Part shown: positions 33,233-40,415 of the stretch, in pieces
Numbering within the stretch: the stretch's first letter is position 1
Layout of the letters: each line of letters starts with the position of its first letter
NCBI GenBank assembly: GCA_000432915.1
Contig: HF995244.1
Location: 190 to 40,604 of the forward strand
Reading direction: 5' to 3'
Source: Firmicutes bacterium CAG:194
Lineage (GTDB): Bacteria; Bacillota; Clostridia; Lachnospirales; Lachnospiraceae
DNA length: 40,415 nucleotides
Made by a program: the position numbers and the translations under genes
Notes under the pieces: generated by a model
Told to the model about the DNA's origin: nothing
The model's database searches: none
The model's input: only the letters and a program-made list of their open reading frames with translations

Positions 33233-34339
33233 TTGATCGATAGAGGACAAGTAGCGGTAGTAATACCTACATACAAAATGATATTAAGTGAGATAGAACA
33301 AATTTCTCTCTCTCAGGTTTTTAAAGTTTTAAATGGATATGATATTTATTTTGTTGCACCAGAAGGACTTGAGGCTGAGTATTTAAAAGATGCTTGGATT
33401 GAAAGGTTTGGTACGGCATATTTTGAGGGTATAGCTGGCTATAATAAACTGATGTTATCCTCAGATTTCTATAGAAGATTTGAAGAGTACAAATATATTC
33501 TACTTTACCAGTTAGATGCATTTGTTTTTTCCGATATATTATTAGATTTTTGTAATATGGGTTACGATTATATTGGAGCGCCTTGGATACCTGGAATGAA
33601 AAGAAAAATAGAGGATGAATATGTATATACGAATGTAGGAAACGGTGGGTTTTCATTAAGGAATATACAAAGTACAATTCGATTGTTGGATAAGAACAGA
33701 GAAGCGTTAAGTAAGTATTCGGATAATGAGGATCAATTTTTCGCATTTTGTGATAGCAATGATTTCAATATAGCACCTGTTTCCATTGCGCTCAATTTTG
33801 CATTTGAAAGACGGGTGGAGTATTGTTTTACTTTAAATCATGGCAAATTACCATTTGGATGTCATGCGTGGGAACGTTATGATACAGCGTTTTGGAAACC
33901 TTACATAGAAGAGCAGGGTTATTGTATCCCAGAAGAAATAATAAGACATGGGAAGGAAGATATGATAAATAAAGATTCCTATGTTGTGGAAAGTACAATA
34001 GAAAAATTTTGGACATATTGTAAGAAACCCAATATAGGAAATGGAGATAATAGGAGTATTGCAATATTTGGCACGGGGATGTATGGAAAAAGAGTTTTAA
34101 ACATTTTGGAAAAATCAGAAATTCCGGTTAGCTGTTTTCTGGATAACAATGTGGAAAAACAGAACAAGATTATAGAGCAACATATTGTGCAGAAACCACA
34201 GTTGTTGGAAAATTGCGACAACTATTTTACGATAATAGCGATTGCAGGAAATTCTATGGAAAACGTAAGATGTCAATTGGAAAAATTGGGAAAGATCCAT
34301 TATATTGATTATATTACTTATATGGATTTAATTTCTTAA
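33233..34339 (+). CDS. DUF5672 protein with C-terminal Rossmann-like module
   Basis: A 368-residue fusion. Residues 1-235 resemble DUF5672, a GT-like family of glycan loci: VAVVIPTYKMILSEIEQISL, YILLYQLDAFVFSDILLDF, YDYIGAPWIPG, VGNGGFSLRNIQSTI and the NEDQFFAFC segment followed by PFGCHAWERYD. Residues about 270-368 are the recurrent module (SIAIFGTGMYGKRVLNIL, VSCFLDNNVEKQNKI, FTIIAIAGNSMENVRCQL). The start is a TTG at 33233, two bases after the previous stop, with AGAGAG upstream; no in-frame ATG precedes the conserved first strand. The LDAF segment may hold a DxD-like metal site, and a glycosyltransferase role is probable but unproven. Confidence 0.8.
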   Translation: MIDRGQVAVVIPTYKMILSEIEQISLSQVFKVLNGYDIYFVAPEGLEAEYLKDAWIERFGTAYFEGIAGYNKLMLSSDFYRRFEEYKYILLYQLDAFVFSDILLDFCNMGYDYIGAPWIPGMKRKIEDEYVYTNVGNGGFSLRNIQSTIRLLDKNREALSKYSDNEDQFFAFCDSNDFNIAPVSIALNFAFERRVEYCFTLNHGKLPFGCHAWERYDTAFWKPYIEEQGYCIPEEIIRHGKEDMINKDSYVVESTIEKFWTYCKKPNIGNGDNRSIAIFGTGMYGKRVLNILEKSEIPVSCFLDNNVEKQNKIIEQHIVQKPQLLENCDNYFTIIAIAGNSMENVRCQLEKLGKIHYIDYITYMDLIS

Positions 34340-34356
34340 ATGGAGGGTTATAAAAT

Positions 34357-35766
34357 ATGAAATTTGTGGTATTTGGGACGGGAAAGTATTATTTAAATCG
34401 AAAAGAGCAGTTATTTGGGCTTTGTGATGATGCAGAAATAGTATGTTTTTTTGATAATAATATAGATGAGAGGATGGAGTTTGAGGGAAAAAAGATATGG
34501 AAACCTCAACAATTGGAAGAAACTGTATTTGATAAAATTCTCTTAATGAGTAGAAGTTATTTAGACATGAAAAAGCAACTTATTGATTTGGGGTATGATT
34601 CTGCTTCCATATGGACATGGGAGCAATTTGTTTGCGAAATGAACCATGGAAAGTATGAGTTTTTCTGTGGAGAAACTTGTTATAATACAAATAATAAAAA
34701 AATTTTGATTATTTCAACATATTTAGGATATAATGGTGGATCTATAGCAGCAGTTTATGCGGCAAAAGCACTTTCTGATCGCTATGAAGTTATTTTAGCG
34801 GCTCCGGGAGGTGATCGGGAATTTGTGAAAGAGATGGCGGCAGATGGAGTTAGTATATTACTTTCTCCGGCAATTCCATATTGGGGTAAGGAGGAATTAT
34901 ATCTTATTCAAAAATTTGATTATATTCTTGTTAATGTCTTTCAAATGCTTCCGGTTGTTTGCCAAGTGAGTTCTATGAAGCCTACCATTTGGTGGATTCA
35001 TGAGCCTAGCAATATGTATAAGGACATATTGGATCAGTATTCAGATTTTTTAAATTTGAATATTTTTGACACGATAAATATTAAAGCAGTAAGCAATGTA
35101 CCCAAAATGAATTTTAATTCTTATTTTCCAAATATAATTCATGGAACAATGGCATATGGTATTCCGGATAAATTTAAGAGAGATACACTGAAAAATGAAT
35201 GTAAGGGATTAGTATTTGCTGTAGTAGGTGGAATTGTGCCAAGAAAGGCACAAGACATCTTTTTAGAAGCAATTATGTCATTGCGTAATAAACATAATTC
35301 AAAGAATATAGAATATTGGTTGATCGGTGGAATAGGTGAAGATGAATATTGCAATATGATTCGAAAAATAGCAAAAGAGAGTGACCAAGTTAAAATAAAG
35401 GGAAAACTTACAAGGGAAGAGATAGATAGAGCATACCAGCAAATTGACGTTGTCGTATGTCCTTCCAGAGAGGATCCGCTTCCCATCGTCATGACAGAGG
35501 GTATGATGTACGGAAAAGTATGTATTGCATCTGATGCGACCGGAACAGCAGATTTTATTGAAGATGGGGTCAATGGTCTTTTATGCAAGGCGGGAGATGT
35601 AGAATCATTGGCATCAAAAATGCAGTGGGTAATAGATCATCCGGAAAGACTGGTTGATATGAGAAAGAATGCCCGGAAAACTTATGAGAAATACTTTACG
35701 ATGGAAAAGTTTGCACAAAGACTGGATACTGTGATTACTGAAACAATAGAAGCCTATGAGGAATAA
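34357..35766 (+). CDS. GT4 (GT-B) glycosyltransferase with N-terminal Rossmann-like module
   Basis: A 469-residue protein. Residues 1-95 are the recurrent module (KFVVFGTGKYYLNRKEQLFG, VCFFDNNIDERMEFEGKKI, DKILLMSRSYLDMKKQL). Residues about 125-469 are a GT-B glycosyltransferase: ILIISTYLGYNGGSIAAVYA, WWIHEPSN, FAVVGGIVPRKAQDIFLEAI, and VVCPSREDPLPIVMTEGMMYGKV with the E-x7-E donor site. GGAGGG lies about ten bases before the ATG. Base composition changes inside the gene: 35041-35100 has 13 G+C of 60, while 35461-35520 has 30 of 60, so the donor-site end may have been replaced by recombination. Confidence 0.88.
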   Translation: MKFVVFGTGKYYLNRKEQLFGLCDDAEIVCFFDNNIDERMEFEGKKIWKPQQLEETVFDKILLMSRSYLDMKKQLIDLGYDSASIWTWEQFVCEMNHGKYEFFCGETCYNTNNKKILIISTYLGYNGGSIAAVYAAKALSDRYEVILAAPGGDREFVKEMAADGVSILLSPAIPYWGKEELYLIQKFDYILVNVFQMLPVVCQVSSMKPTIWWIHEPSNMYKDILDQYSDFLNLNIFDTINIKAVSNVPKMNFNSYFPNIIHGTMAYGIPDKFKRDTLKNECKGLVFAVVGGIVPRKAQDIFLEAIMSLRNKHNSKNIEYWLIGGIGEDEYCNMIRKIAKESDQVKIKGKLTREEIDRAYQQIDVVVCPSREDPLPIVMTEGMMYGKVCIASDATGTADFIEDGVNGLLCKAGDVESLASKMQWVIDHPERLVDMRKNARKTYEKYFTMEKFAQRLDTVITETIEAYEE

Positions 35767-35768
35767 GT

Positions 35769-37091
35769 ATGAACCCTAAAGTTACTGTTATTATGCCATC
35801 ACTGAATGTGGTTAATTACATAGAAGAATGCTTGCAGAGCGTGATAAATCAGACAATGGAAGCACTGGAAATTTTGTGTATTGATGCAGGATCTACAGAT
35901 GGTACACTGGAAATCCTTGAAAAATATGCGGAATCTGATAGCCGCATCAAACTGTTGCATAGTGAAAAACGCAGCTATGGATATCAGGTAAATATGGGTA
36001 TAAAACTGGCTAAGGGAAAATATGTTGCAATTCTGGAAACAGATGATTATGTTTCTAATACAATGTATGAAGAGCTTTACCAGCAGGCAATACAGTACAA
36101 TCTGGACTATATCAAAGCTGATTATATACGTGTTGAATGTATCGAAGGTGAAAATTTTCAGACTCCAATAAAAATGTTTGGGGGAAATGAAGGCGTATTG
36201 TATAACAAGTTGATTTCGACTTTGGATATGCCGGAATTATACTGGAGGGATATTCACATTTGGAAAGGGCTTTATAAAAAAGAATTTTTGATAGCCAATC
36301 ATATTTTTCTAAATGAGTCAAGTGGTGCGGCATATCAGGATTATGGATTTGGGCTGCTTCTTCACACAAATACCAGAAGAGGCATGTTTGTTCCACAGCA
36401 GTATTATTATTATCGCTGGGGACGTGAGGGTGCGTCCTCCGGGAATAAAAATATATTAAAATATTCCTATCAGGAATTTAAGCGTGTTTTGGAAGAACAA
36501 CTGGTTCAGCCAACAAAAGAGCAGAAACAGCAGATTTATTATCGTATTGCAATAGATTTTCCAAGTGAATATTCCCGTGTGCTTAAGATGGTAGAATATG
36601 ACATAAATTCTGAATACCTTACAGCATACTATGGTTGGTTTAAAGAATTATTGGAAACAGTATTGCATAAAGGTGAGCTGACAAAACAAAATGGTTCGGA
36701 AATATTTTGGGCTGAATTAAAATTGCTGATGGAATCTCCGGCAGATTATGCAAAATATGTTCGGGATAAGGAGATCGAAAAACAACAGCAGATAGAAGCA
36801 CTGAAAGCGGATAAGATTGTCATCTGGGGCGCAGGAAATTATGGTTTGCAGGCATATAAGCTGTTACGGGGATGGGGAATCCATGTGGAAGCAATCGTGG
36901 ATAATGATACAAAAAAATGGGGGAGTTTTTTAAAAAGCTGTCCGATTCAATCTCCGAATGCAATTGTAGCGGAGCATAAAGATATGACATATATAATTGC
37001 GAATCTCAGGCATAAAAAAGAAATAAAAGAGCAGCTTTTACATAATGGAATAAAGTGTGAAAAAATAAAAGAATATGAAGAGCTGACTTGA
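35769..37091 (+). CDS. Family 2 glycosyltransferase with C-terminal Rossmann-like module
   Basis: A 440-residue protein. The GT-A domain (about 1-230) shows VTVIMPSLNVVNYIEECLQS, EILCIDAGSTDGTLEILEKY, YGYQVNMGIKLAKGKYVAIL and ETDDYVSNTMYEELY with the TDD metal site. Residues about 230-330 are helical, and 345-440 are the recurrent module: KIVIWGAGNYGLQAYKLL, VEAIVDNDTKKWGSFL and MTYIIANLRHKKEIKEQL. GAGG lies about seven bases before the ATG, at the very end of the preceding gene. From here to the window end base composition is again richer in G+C. Confidence 0.88.
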   Translation: MNPKVTVIMPSLNVVNYIEECLQSVINQTMEALEILCIDAGSTDGTLEILEKYAESDSRIKLLHSEKRSYGYQVNMGIKLAKGKYVAILETDDYVSNTMYEELYQQAIQYNLDYIKADYIRVECIEGENFQTPIKMFGGNEGVLYNKLISTLDMPELYWRDIHIWKGLYKKEFLIANHIFLNESSGAAYQDYGFGLLLHTNTRRGMFVPQQYYYYRWGREGASSGNKNILKYSYQEFKRVLEEQLVQPTKEQKQQIYYRIAIDFPSEYSRVLKMVEYDINSEYLTAYYGWFKELLETVLHKGELTKQNGSEIFWAELKLLMESPADYAKYVRDKEIEKQQQIEALKADKIVIWGAGNYGLQAYKLLRGWGIHVEAIVDNDTKKWGSFLKSCPIQSPNAIVAEHKDMTYIIANLRHKKEIKEQLLHNGIKCEKIKEYEELT

Positions 37092-37120
37092 TAATGATAA
37101 AACCAAAAGGGGGAGAATTG

Positions 37121-39280
37121 ATGCTCGCATCACAACAGTTAATTCATAATGTCCGTTCCGGTCTGTTTGGCTGGTACGACTTCCCAAAAGATGCCAATAT
37201 ATTGCAGGCAAGTGAAACTATGCCTGGCACAGATGGTGACAAGCAGTATGATTACATAGTATCAAATGCTGATCTGGAAAAAACGAGTGATCCGGGACAG
37301 TTTTTGATGGCATGCAAAAAGCTGTTAAAAGAAGACGGACATCTTTTGTTAGCGGTAAACAACCGATTTGGATTGAAATACTTTTGTGGTGACAGAGATC
37401 CTTACACGGATCGAAATTTTGATGGAATAGAAGACTATAAAAGAGCTTATGGAAATGCCAATGATACATTTTCCGGACGGTGTTATAGCAAAGCGGAACT
37501 GCAAAAGATGCTTTCGGAAGCCGGATTTGAGAAGGTAAAATTCTATTCTGTTCTGACAGATCTTGACAATCCTTCCTTGATTTATGCGGAAGATTTCCTG
37601 CCGAATGAAGATATGACCAATCGTGTATTTCCGACTTATCATTATAAAGATACCGTCTTTCTGGAGGAGGCTGGTCTTTATAACGGACTGATTGAAAATG
37701 GCATGTTTCATCAGATGGCAAATGCCTATCTCATAGAATGTACGGTTTCAGGTAAGCTTAGTGATGTATGCCATGTTACCGGTTCGATGGAACGCGGAGA
37801 AGAAGATGCTTTGTTTACAATGATCCACAAATCAGGAATTGTGGAAAAGCGGGCTGCATTTGAAGAAGGAATTTCCAAAATTGCCGGTTTATATGAAAAT
37901 ACAATGCTTTTGGCATCATCCGGTGTGAAGACTGTAAATGGTTATATAGAAAATCATGCATATTATATGCCTTTTGTGCATGCGGAAGTAGGACAGGTAT
38001 ACTTAAAACGTCTGTTTTTTGAGAATCAGGAGCTGTTTTTAGAAAAAATGGATGCGTTTCGTGATCTGATCCTGAAATCTGCCCCGATCTTGTCTGAAGA
38101 TGCAGGCGATGGGGAAGGAGCAATTTTAAAATACGCTTTTTTTGATATGGTTCCCTTAAACAGTTTTTATATGGACGATACATTTGTTTTTTATGATCAG
38201 GAGTTCAGATTAGAAAATTATCCTGCGAATGTTATCATTTATAGAATGGTTGTTACATTTTATGCCGGAGACATAAAGGCAAATCAGGTTCTGCCGATGA
38301 CGGTATTGTTTGAAAGATATGGTCTTACTAAGAAGTTGAAAAAGTGGCAGGACATGGAACGGAAATTTATGATCCGGCTGCGAAAAGAAGAAGAACTTAT
38401 GCAGTATCATAATAAGGTCAGAGCTGATTACAATGTGATAAGCTCTAACCGCCAGCGCATGAACTATTCCGCAGATGAGTATCAGAGACTGTTTGTAGAT
38501 ATTTTTAAAAATGCTGATACAAGGAAACTGTTCTTGTTTGGATCAGGAAATTATACAAAGAAATTCCTGACAATATACGGTAAAGACTATAATGTGCAGG
38601 GGATTCTGGATAATAATGAGAGCAAGTGGGGACAGGAACTGGATGGAATCATGATTCAGTCTCCGGATGTGTTAAAACAGTTTGTGAGTGGGGAATATAA
38701 AGTCATTATCTGCATCAAAAACTATCTGTCTGTTATGAAGCAGCTTGATAAAATGGGAATCGGGGATTATGCGATCTATGACTGGAATAGGGATTATCCC
38801 AGAAAGCTGAAAGCAATTGCGGCTGTTGTACCAAAGGAAAACGAGAAGCCTAAAAAGTATCATATAGGTTATGTGGCAGGTGCTTTTGATATGTTTCATG
38901 TGGGACATCTGAATCTGCTTCGAAGAGCAAAAGAAATGTGTGATTATCTGGTCGTAGGGGTCATTTCCGATGAAAGTATATACAGGCTGAAAAATAAGAA
39001 TCCGATTATCCCATGCGATGAACGTGTGGAGATTGTAGCTGCCTGCAGGTATGTGGATCAGGCAGAAGCATTGCCTACTGATTATTCGGGTATCAGAGAT
39101 GCTTATAAGATGTTCCATTTTGATGTACAGTTCTCAGGGGACGATCATGGAGAGGATGCGATCTGGCAAAGCAACAGGAAGTATCTGGAGAGTCAGGGAG
39201 CTGATATAGTTTTTTTCCCATATACGCAAAAGACAAGCTCGACGAAGATCAGAAAACAACTTACAGACACGGAAAAATAA
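37121..39280 (+). CDS. Three-part fusion: degenerate methyltransferase, Rossmann-like module, TagD-type cytidylyltransferase
   Basis: A 719-residue protein. Residues about 10-240 resemble class I SAM methyltransferases from the post-I region on (DYIVSNADLEKTSDPGQFLM, EDGHLLLAVNNRFGLKYFCG, YSKAELQKMLSEAGFEKVKF), but the glycine-rich SAM motif I is missing: the expected strand reads NILQASETMPGTDGDKQ. Residues 250-450 are helical and unassigned. Residues about 466-560 are the recurrent module (KLFLFGSGNYTKKFL, VQGILDNNESKWGQEL). Residues about 580-719 are a glycerol-3-phosphate-type cytidylyltransferase with YVAGAFDMFHVGHLNLLRRA and KTSSTKIRKQL. ATG 37121 follows GGGGGAG by about six bases; upstream in-frame starts at 37088 and 37094 would add 9-11 residues. 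It probably makes a CDP-alcohol. Confidence 0.8.
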   Translation: MLASQQLIHNVRSGLFGWYDFPKDANILQASETMPGTDGDKQYDYIVSNADLEKTSDPGQFLMACKKLLKEDGHLLLAVNNRFGLKYFCGDRDPYTDRNFDGIEDYKRAYGNANDTFSGRCYSKAELQKMLSEAGFEKVKFYSVLTDLDNPSLIYAEDFLPNEDMTNRVFPTYHYKDTVFLEEAGLYNGLIENGMFHQMANAYLIECTVSGKLSDVCHVTGSMERGEEDALFTMIHKSGIVEKRAAFEEGISKIAGLYENTMLLASSGVKTVNGYIENHAYYMPFVHAEVGQVYLKRLFFENQELFLEKMDAFRDLILKSAPILSEDAGDGEGAILKYAFFDMVPLNSFYMDDTFVFYDQEFRLENYPANVIIYRMVVTFYAGDIKANQVLPMTVLFERYGLTKKLKKWQDMERKFMIRLRKEEELMQYHNKVRADYNVISSNRQRMNYSADEYQRLFVDIFKNADTRKLFLFGSGNYTKKFLTIYGKDYNVQGILDNNESKWGQELDGIMIQSPDVLKQFVSGEYKVIICIKNYLSVMKQLDKMGIGDYAIYDWNRDYPRKLKAIAAVVPKENEKPKKYHIGYVAGAFDMFHVGHLNLLRRAKEMCDYLVVGVISDESIYRLKNKNPIIPCDERVEIVAACRYVDQAEALPTDYSGIRDAYKMFHFDVQFSGDDHGEDAIWQSNRKYLESQGADIVFFPYTQKTSSTKIRKQLTDTEK

Positions 39281-39295
39281 AAGGAGCGATGTACC

Positions 39296-40243
39296 ATGCA
39301 GATATACTGTTCGACTGCCAAGTGGGTGGATGATAAGAAGCCGGAAAAAGAATTGAAAAAGATAAAAGAATGTGGTTTTGATGGCGCATTTGCTGATCCG
39401 GTATGTGCCCGCGAAGAACCATTCAAGCTGGGAGATATGTTCCTTCTGAAAAATTCATACAGGGACTATAATGGACATTACCTGCGGGGATTGTATTGTG
39501 ATGGAACCGAGACTGCACAGATAATAGATCGGAAAAATCAGGAGGCCGGTTTTGAAAAGTATGGATTTTGTCTCGATGTTGGTGTATGCAATATTTGCGG
39601 TCAAAATATGTATGACTATATATTGTCTTTGGGCAGCAGAATAAAGGCAGTTATTGTAAGAGATAACGATGGGGACAAAGACAATGCACTTTTACCTTTT
39701 ACGAGTATAAATGCCGGTGCTTCGCAGACAGACTGGCTGAATTTTTTCAGAGGATTAAGGGCAGTTGACTTTGATGGAATATTGATACTGGATTTTTCGG
39801 ACAGTATTTGCGCTGTGCCATTGCAGATGAGAGAACAGTTTCTAAAATATGCATATGATATGGGGCAGTATTTTAAATGGCAGATCTCTATGGAGCGGAT
39901 GCTCAGAAAATATGAGAAAAGAGTTCTTTTTGGCGCGGGGAATATGTGTCGTGCCTATATGAAATGCTATGGGGATAAATACAGACCTTTATATACGTGT
40001 GATAACAATAAAGCATTATGGGGGACTGAATTTGAAGGGATTGAGATAAAAGATCCTGAGGAATTAAGAAAACTGCCTTCGGATTGTGCAATATTGATCT
40101 GCAATTTGTATTATAAAGAAATCAGAGAACAATTGCTGCGTATGAATTTGGAAAATCCGATCGAATATTTTAACGATCAATACATGCCATCATTTCATTT
40201 CAGAAGAATTGATGCTAAAACAAGGAAAGTCAAATCAGAATAG
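39296..40243 (+). CDS. TIM-barrel (xylose isomerase-like) protein with C-terminal Rossmann-like module
   Basis: A 315-residue fusion. Residues 1-195 look like a shortened sugar phosphate isomerase/epimerase-type TIM barrel (IYCSTAKWVDDKKPEKELKK, IKECGFDGAFADPVC, IKAVIVRDNDGDKDNALLPF, FDGILILDFSDS). I cannot identify metal ligands with confidence, and the barrel is shorter than the usual 270-300 residues. Residues about 207-300 are the recurrent module: RVLFGAGNMCRAYMKCYGD, TCDNNKALWGTEFEGIEI, CAILICNLYYKEIREQL. GGAG lies about nine bases before the ATG, after a 15-base gap from the cytidylyltransferase fusion, so the two are probably co-translated. A second TIM-barrel protein follows. Confidence 0.75.
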   Translation: MQIYCSTAKWVDDKKPEKELKKIKECGFDGAFADPVCAREEPFKLGDMFLLKNSYRDYNGHYLRGLYCDGTETAQIIDRKNQEAGFEKYGFCLDVGVCNICGQNMYDYILSLGSRIKAVIVRDNDGDKDNALLPFTSINAGASQTDWLNFFRGLRAVDFDGILILDFSDSICAVPLQMREQFLKYAYDMGQYFKWQISMERMLRKYEKRVLFGAGNMCRAYMKCYGDKYRPLYTCDNNKALWGTEFEGIEIKDPEELRKLPSDCAILICNLYYKEIREQLLRMNLENPIEYFNDQYMPSFHFRRIDAKTRKVKSE

Positions 40244-40253
40244 GTGGTTAAGT

Positions 40254-40415
40254 ATGAACCTGATAGGAACACAGACCAAAAATGTCATAAAAGACGACAA
40301 TCCGATCGAGGGATTTCGGTTATTAAAAGAGGCTGGGTTTGATTGCTGTGATTTCAGCCTGAATGATTATTTGAAAAATACGGATATTTATAAATCGGAT
40401 CTGAACCGCTTTTTT
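40254..40415 (+). CDS. Sugar phosphate isomerase/epimerase-like protein (partial, cut by window end)
   Basis: The frame opens at ATG 40254, ten bases after the previous stop, with AGGTGG six bases upstream, and runs 54 codons to the window end without a stop. The visible N-terminus (MNLIGTQTKNVIKDDNPIEG, RLLKEAGFDCCDFSLNDYL) has the first two strands and helix of a xylose isomerase-like TIM barrel. Its proximity to the preceding TIM-barrel fusion suggests related steps. Function cannot be specified from the fragment. Confidence 0.65.
   Translation, partial: MNLIGTQTKNVIKDDNPIEGFRLLKEAGFDCCDFSLNDYLKNTDIYKSDLNRFF

Noticed and set aside
1..40415. CRISPR arrays, tRNA or rRNA genes, and riboswitches
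   Set aside because: Looked for regularly spaced direct repeats, cloverleaf-like or conserved rRNA sequence and known riboswitch cores by eye; none was evident, though weak cases could be missed without computation.

Overview
The window looks like part of a surface-glycan or flagellin-glycan island from a low-GC Gram-positive anaerobe, most likely a motile member of the Lachnospiraceae (Roseburia, Agathobacter or Butyrivibrio type). The evidence is the AGGAGG-type ribosome binding sites, AT-rich codon use, a glycerophosphotransferase and glycerol-3-phosphate cytidylyltransferase repertoire, an Rpn-family nuclease, and a -10 box typical of sigma-28/SigD in front of one small gene. The genus is an inference. 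No rRNA, tRNA, CRISPR array or complete insertion sequence was seen.

Layout. 1-5.1 kb: a CgeB-like glycosyltransferase (+), three tandem minus-strand family-2 glycosyltransferase/TPR paralogues of which the middle one is a 98-residue internally deleted relic, and a divergent family-2 glycosyltransferase. 5.1-6.9 kb: a small helical protein behind a SigD-like promoter, and an Rpn-type PD-(D/E)XK nuclease. 7.1-11.8 kb: a glycerophosphotransferase with an added beta-propeller-like half, a glycerol-3-phosphate cytidylyltransferase fused to a Gfo/Idh/MocA oxidoreductase, and a glycerophosphodiesterase. 11.8-17.3 kb: a tight cassette of class II aldolase, FGGY kinase, iron alcohol dehydrogenase, LicC-like cytidylyltransferase and CDP-glycerol-type transferase. 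It reads as synthesis and transfer of a CDP-activated polyol phosphate.

17.3-23.8 kb: an AT-richer segment with a DUF115/MptE-like (Maf-related) putative transferase, a decayed DUF4910 gene, and a nonulosonic-acid set: PseB-like dehydratase, RmlD-like reductase, NeuB-like synthase, GNAT acetyltransferase and CMP-sugar synthetase. No aminotransferase or UDP-sugar hydrolase is visible. 23.9-40.4 kb: a run of glycosyltransferases and modifying enzymes (capsular-synthesis type, FkbM methyltransferase, GT2, radical SAM, GT4, pyruvyl transferase, DUF5672, a methyltransferase-like/cytidylyltransferase fusion, TIM-barrel proteins).

The most striking feature is a small Rossmann-like module (G-x-G-x-x-G-like start, then a (V/F)DN-type strand, then a hydrophobic strand and 'QL...G'). 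It appears about 14 times, fused to the N-terminus, C-terminus or middle of otherwise unrelated enzymes, and twice as orphan fragments. Two apparently single-base homopolymer frameshifts (near 30574 and 32378) and several relics show that the AT-rich block is being remodelled. Together the genes probably build and decorate a variable glycan carrying glycerol- or polyol-phosphate, pyruvate and methyl groups and a nonulosonic acid; the acceptor (flagellin or cell wall) cannot be decided from this window.
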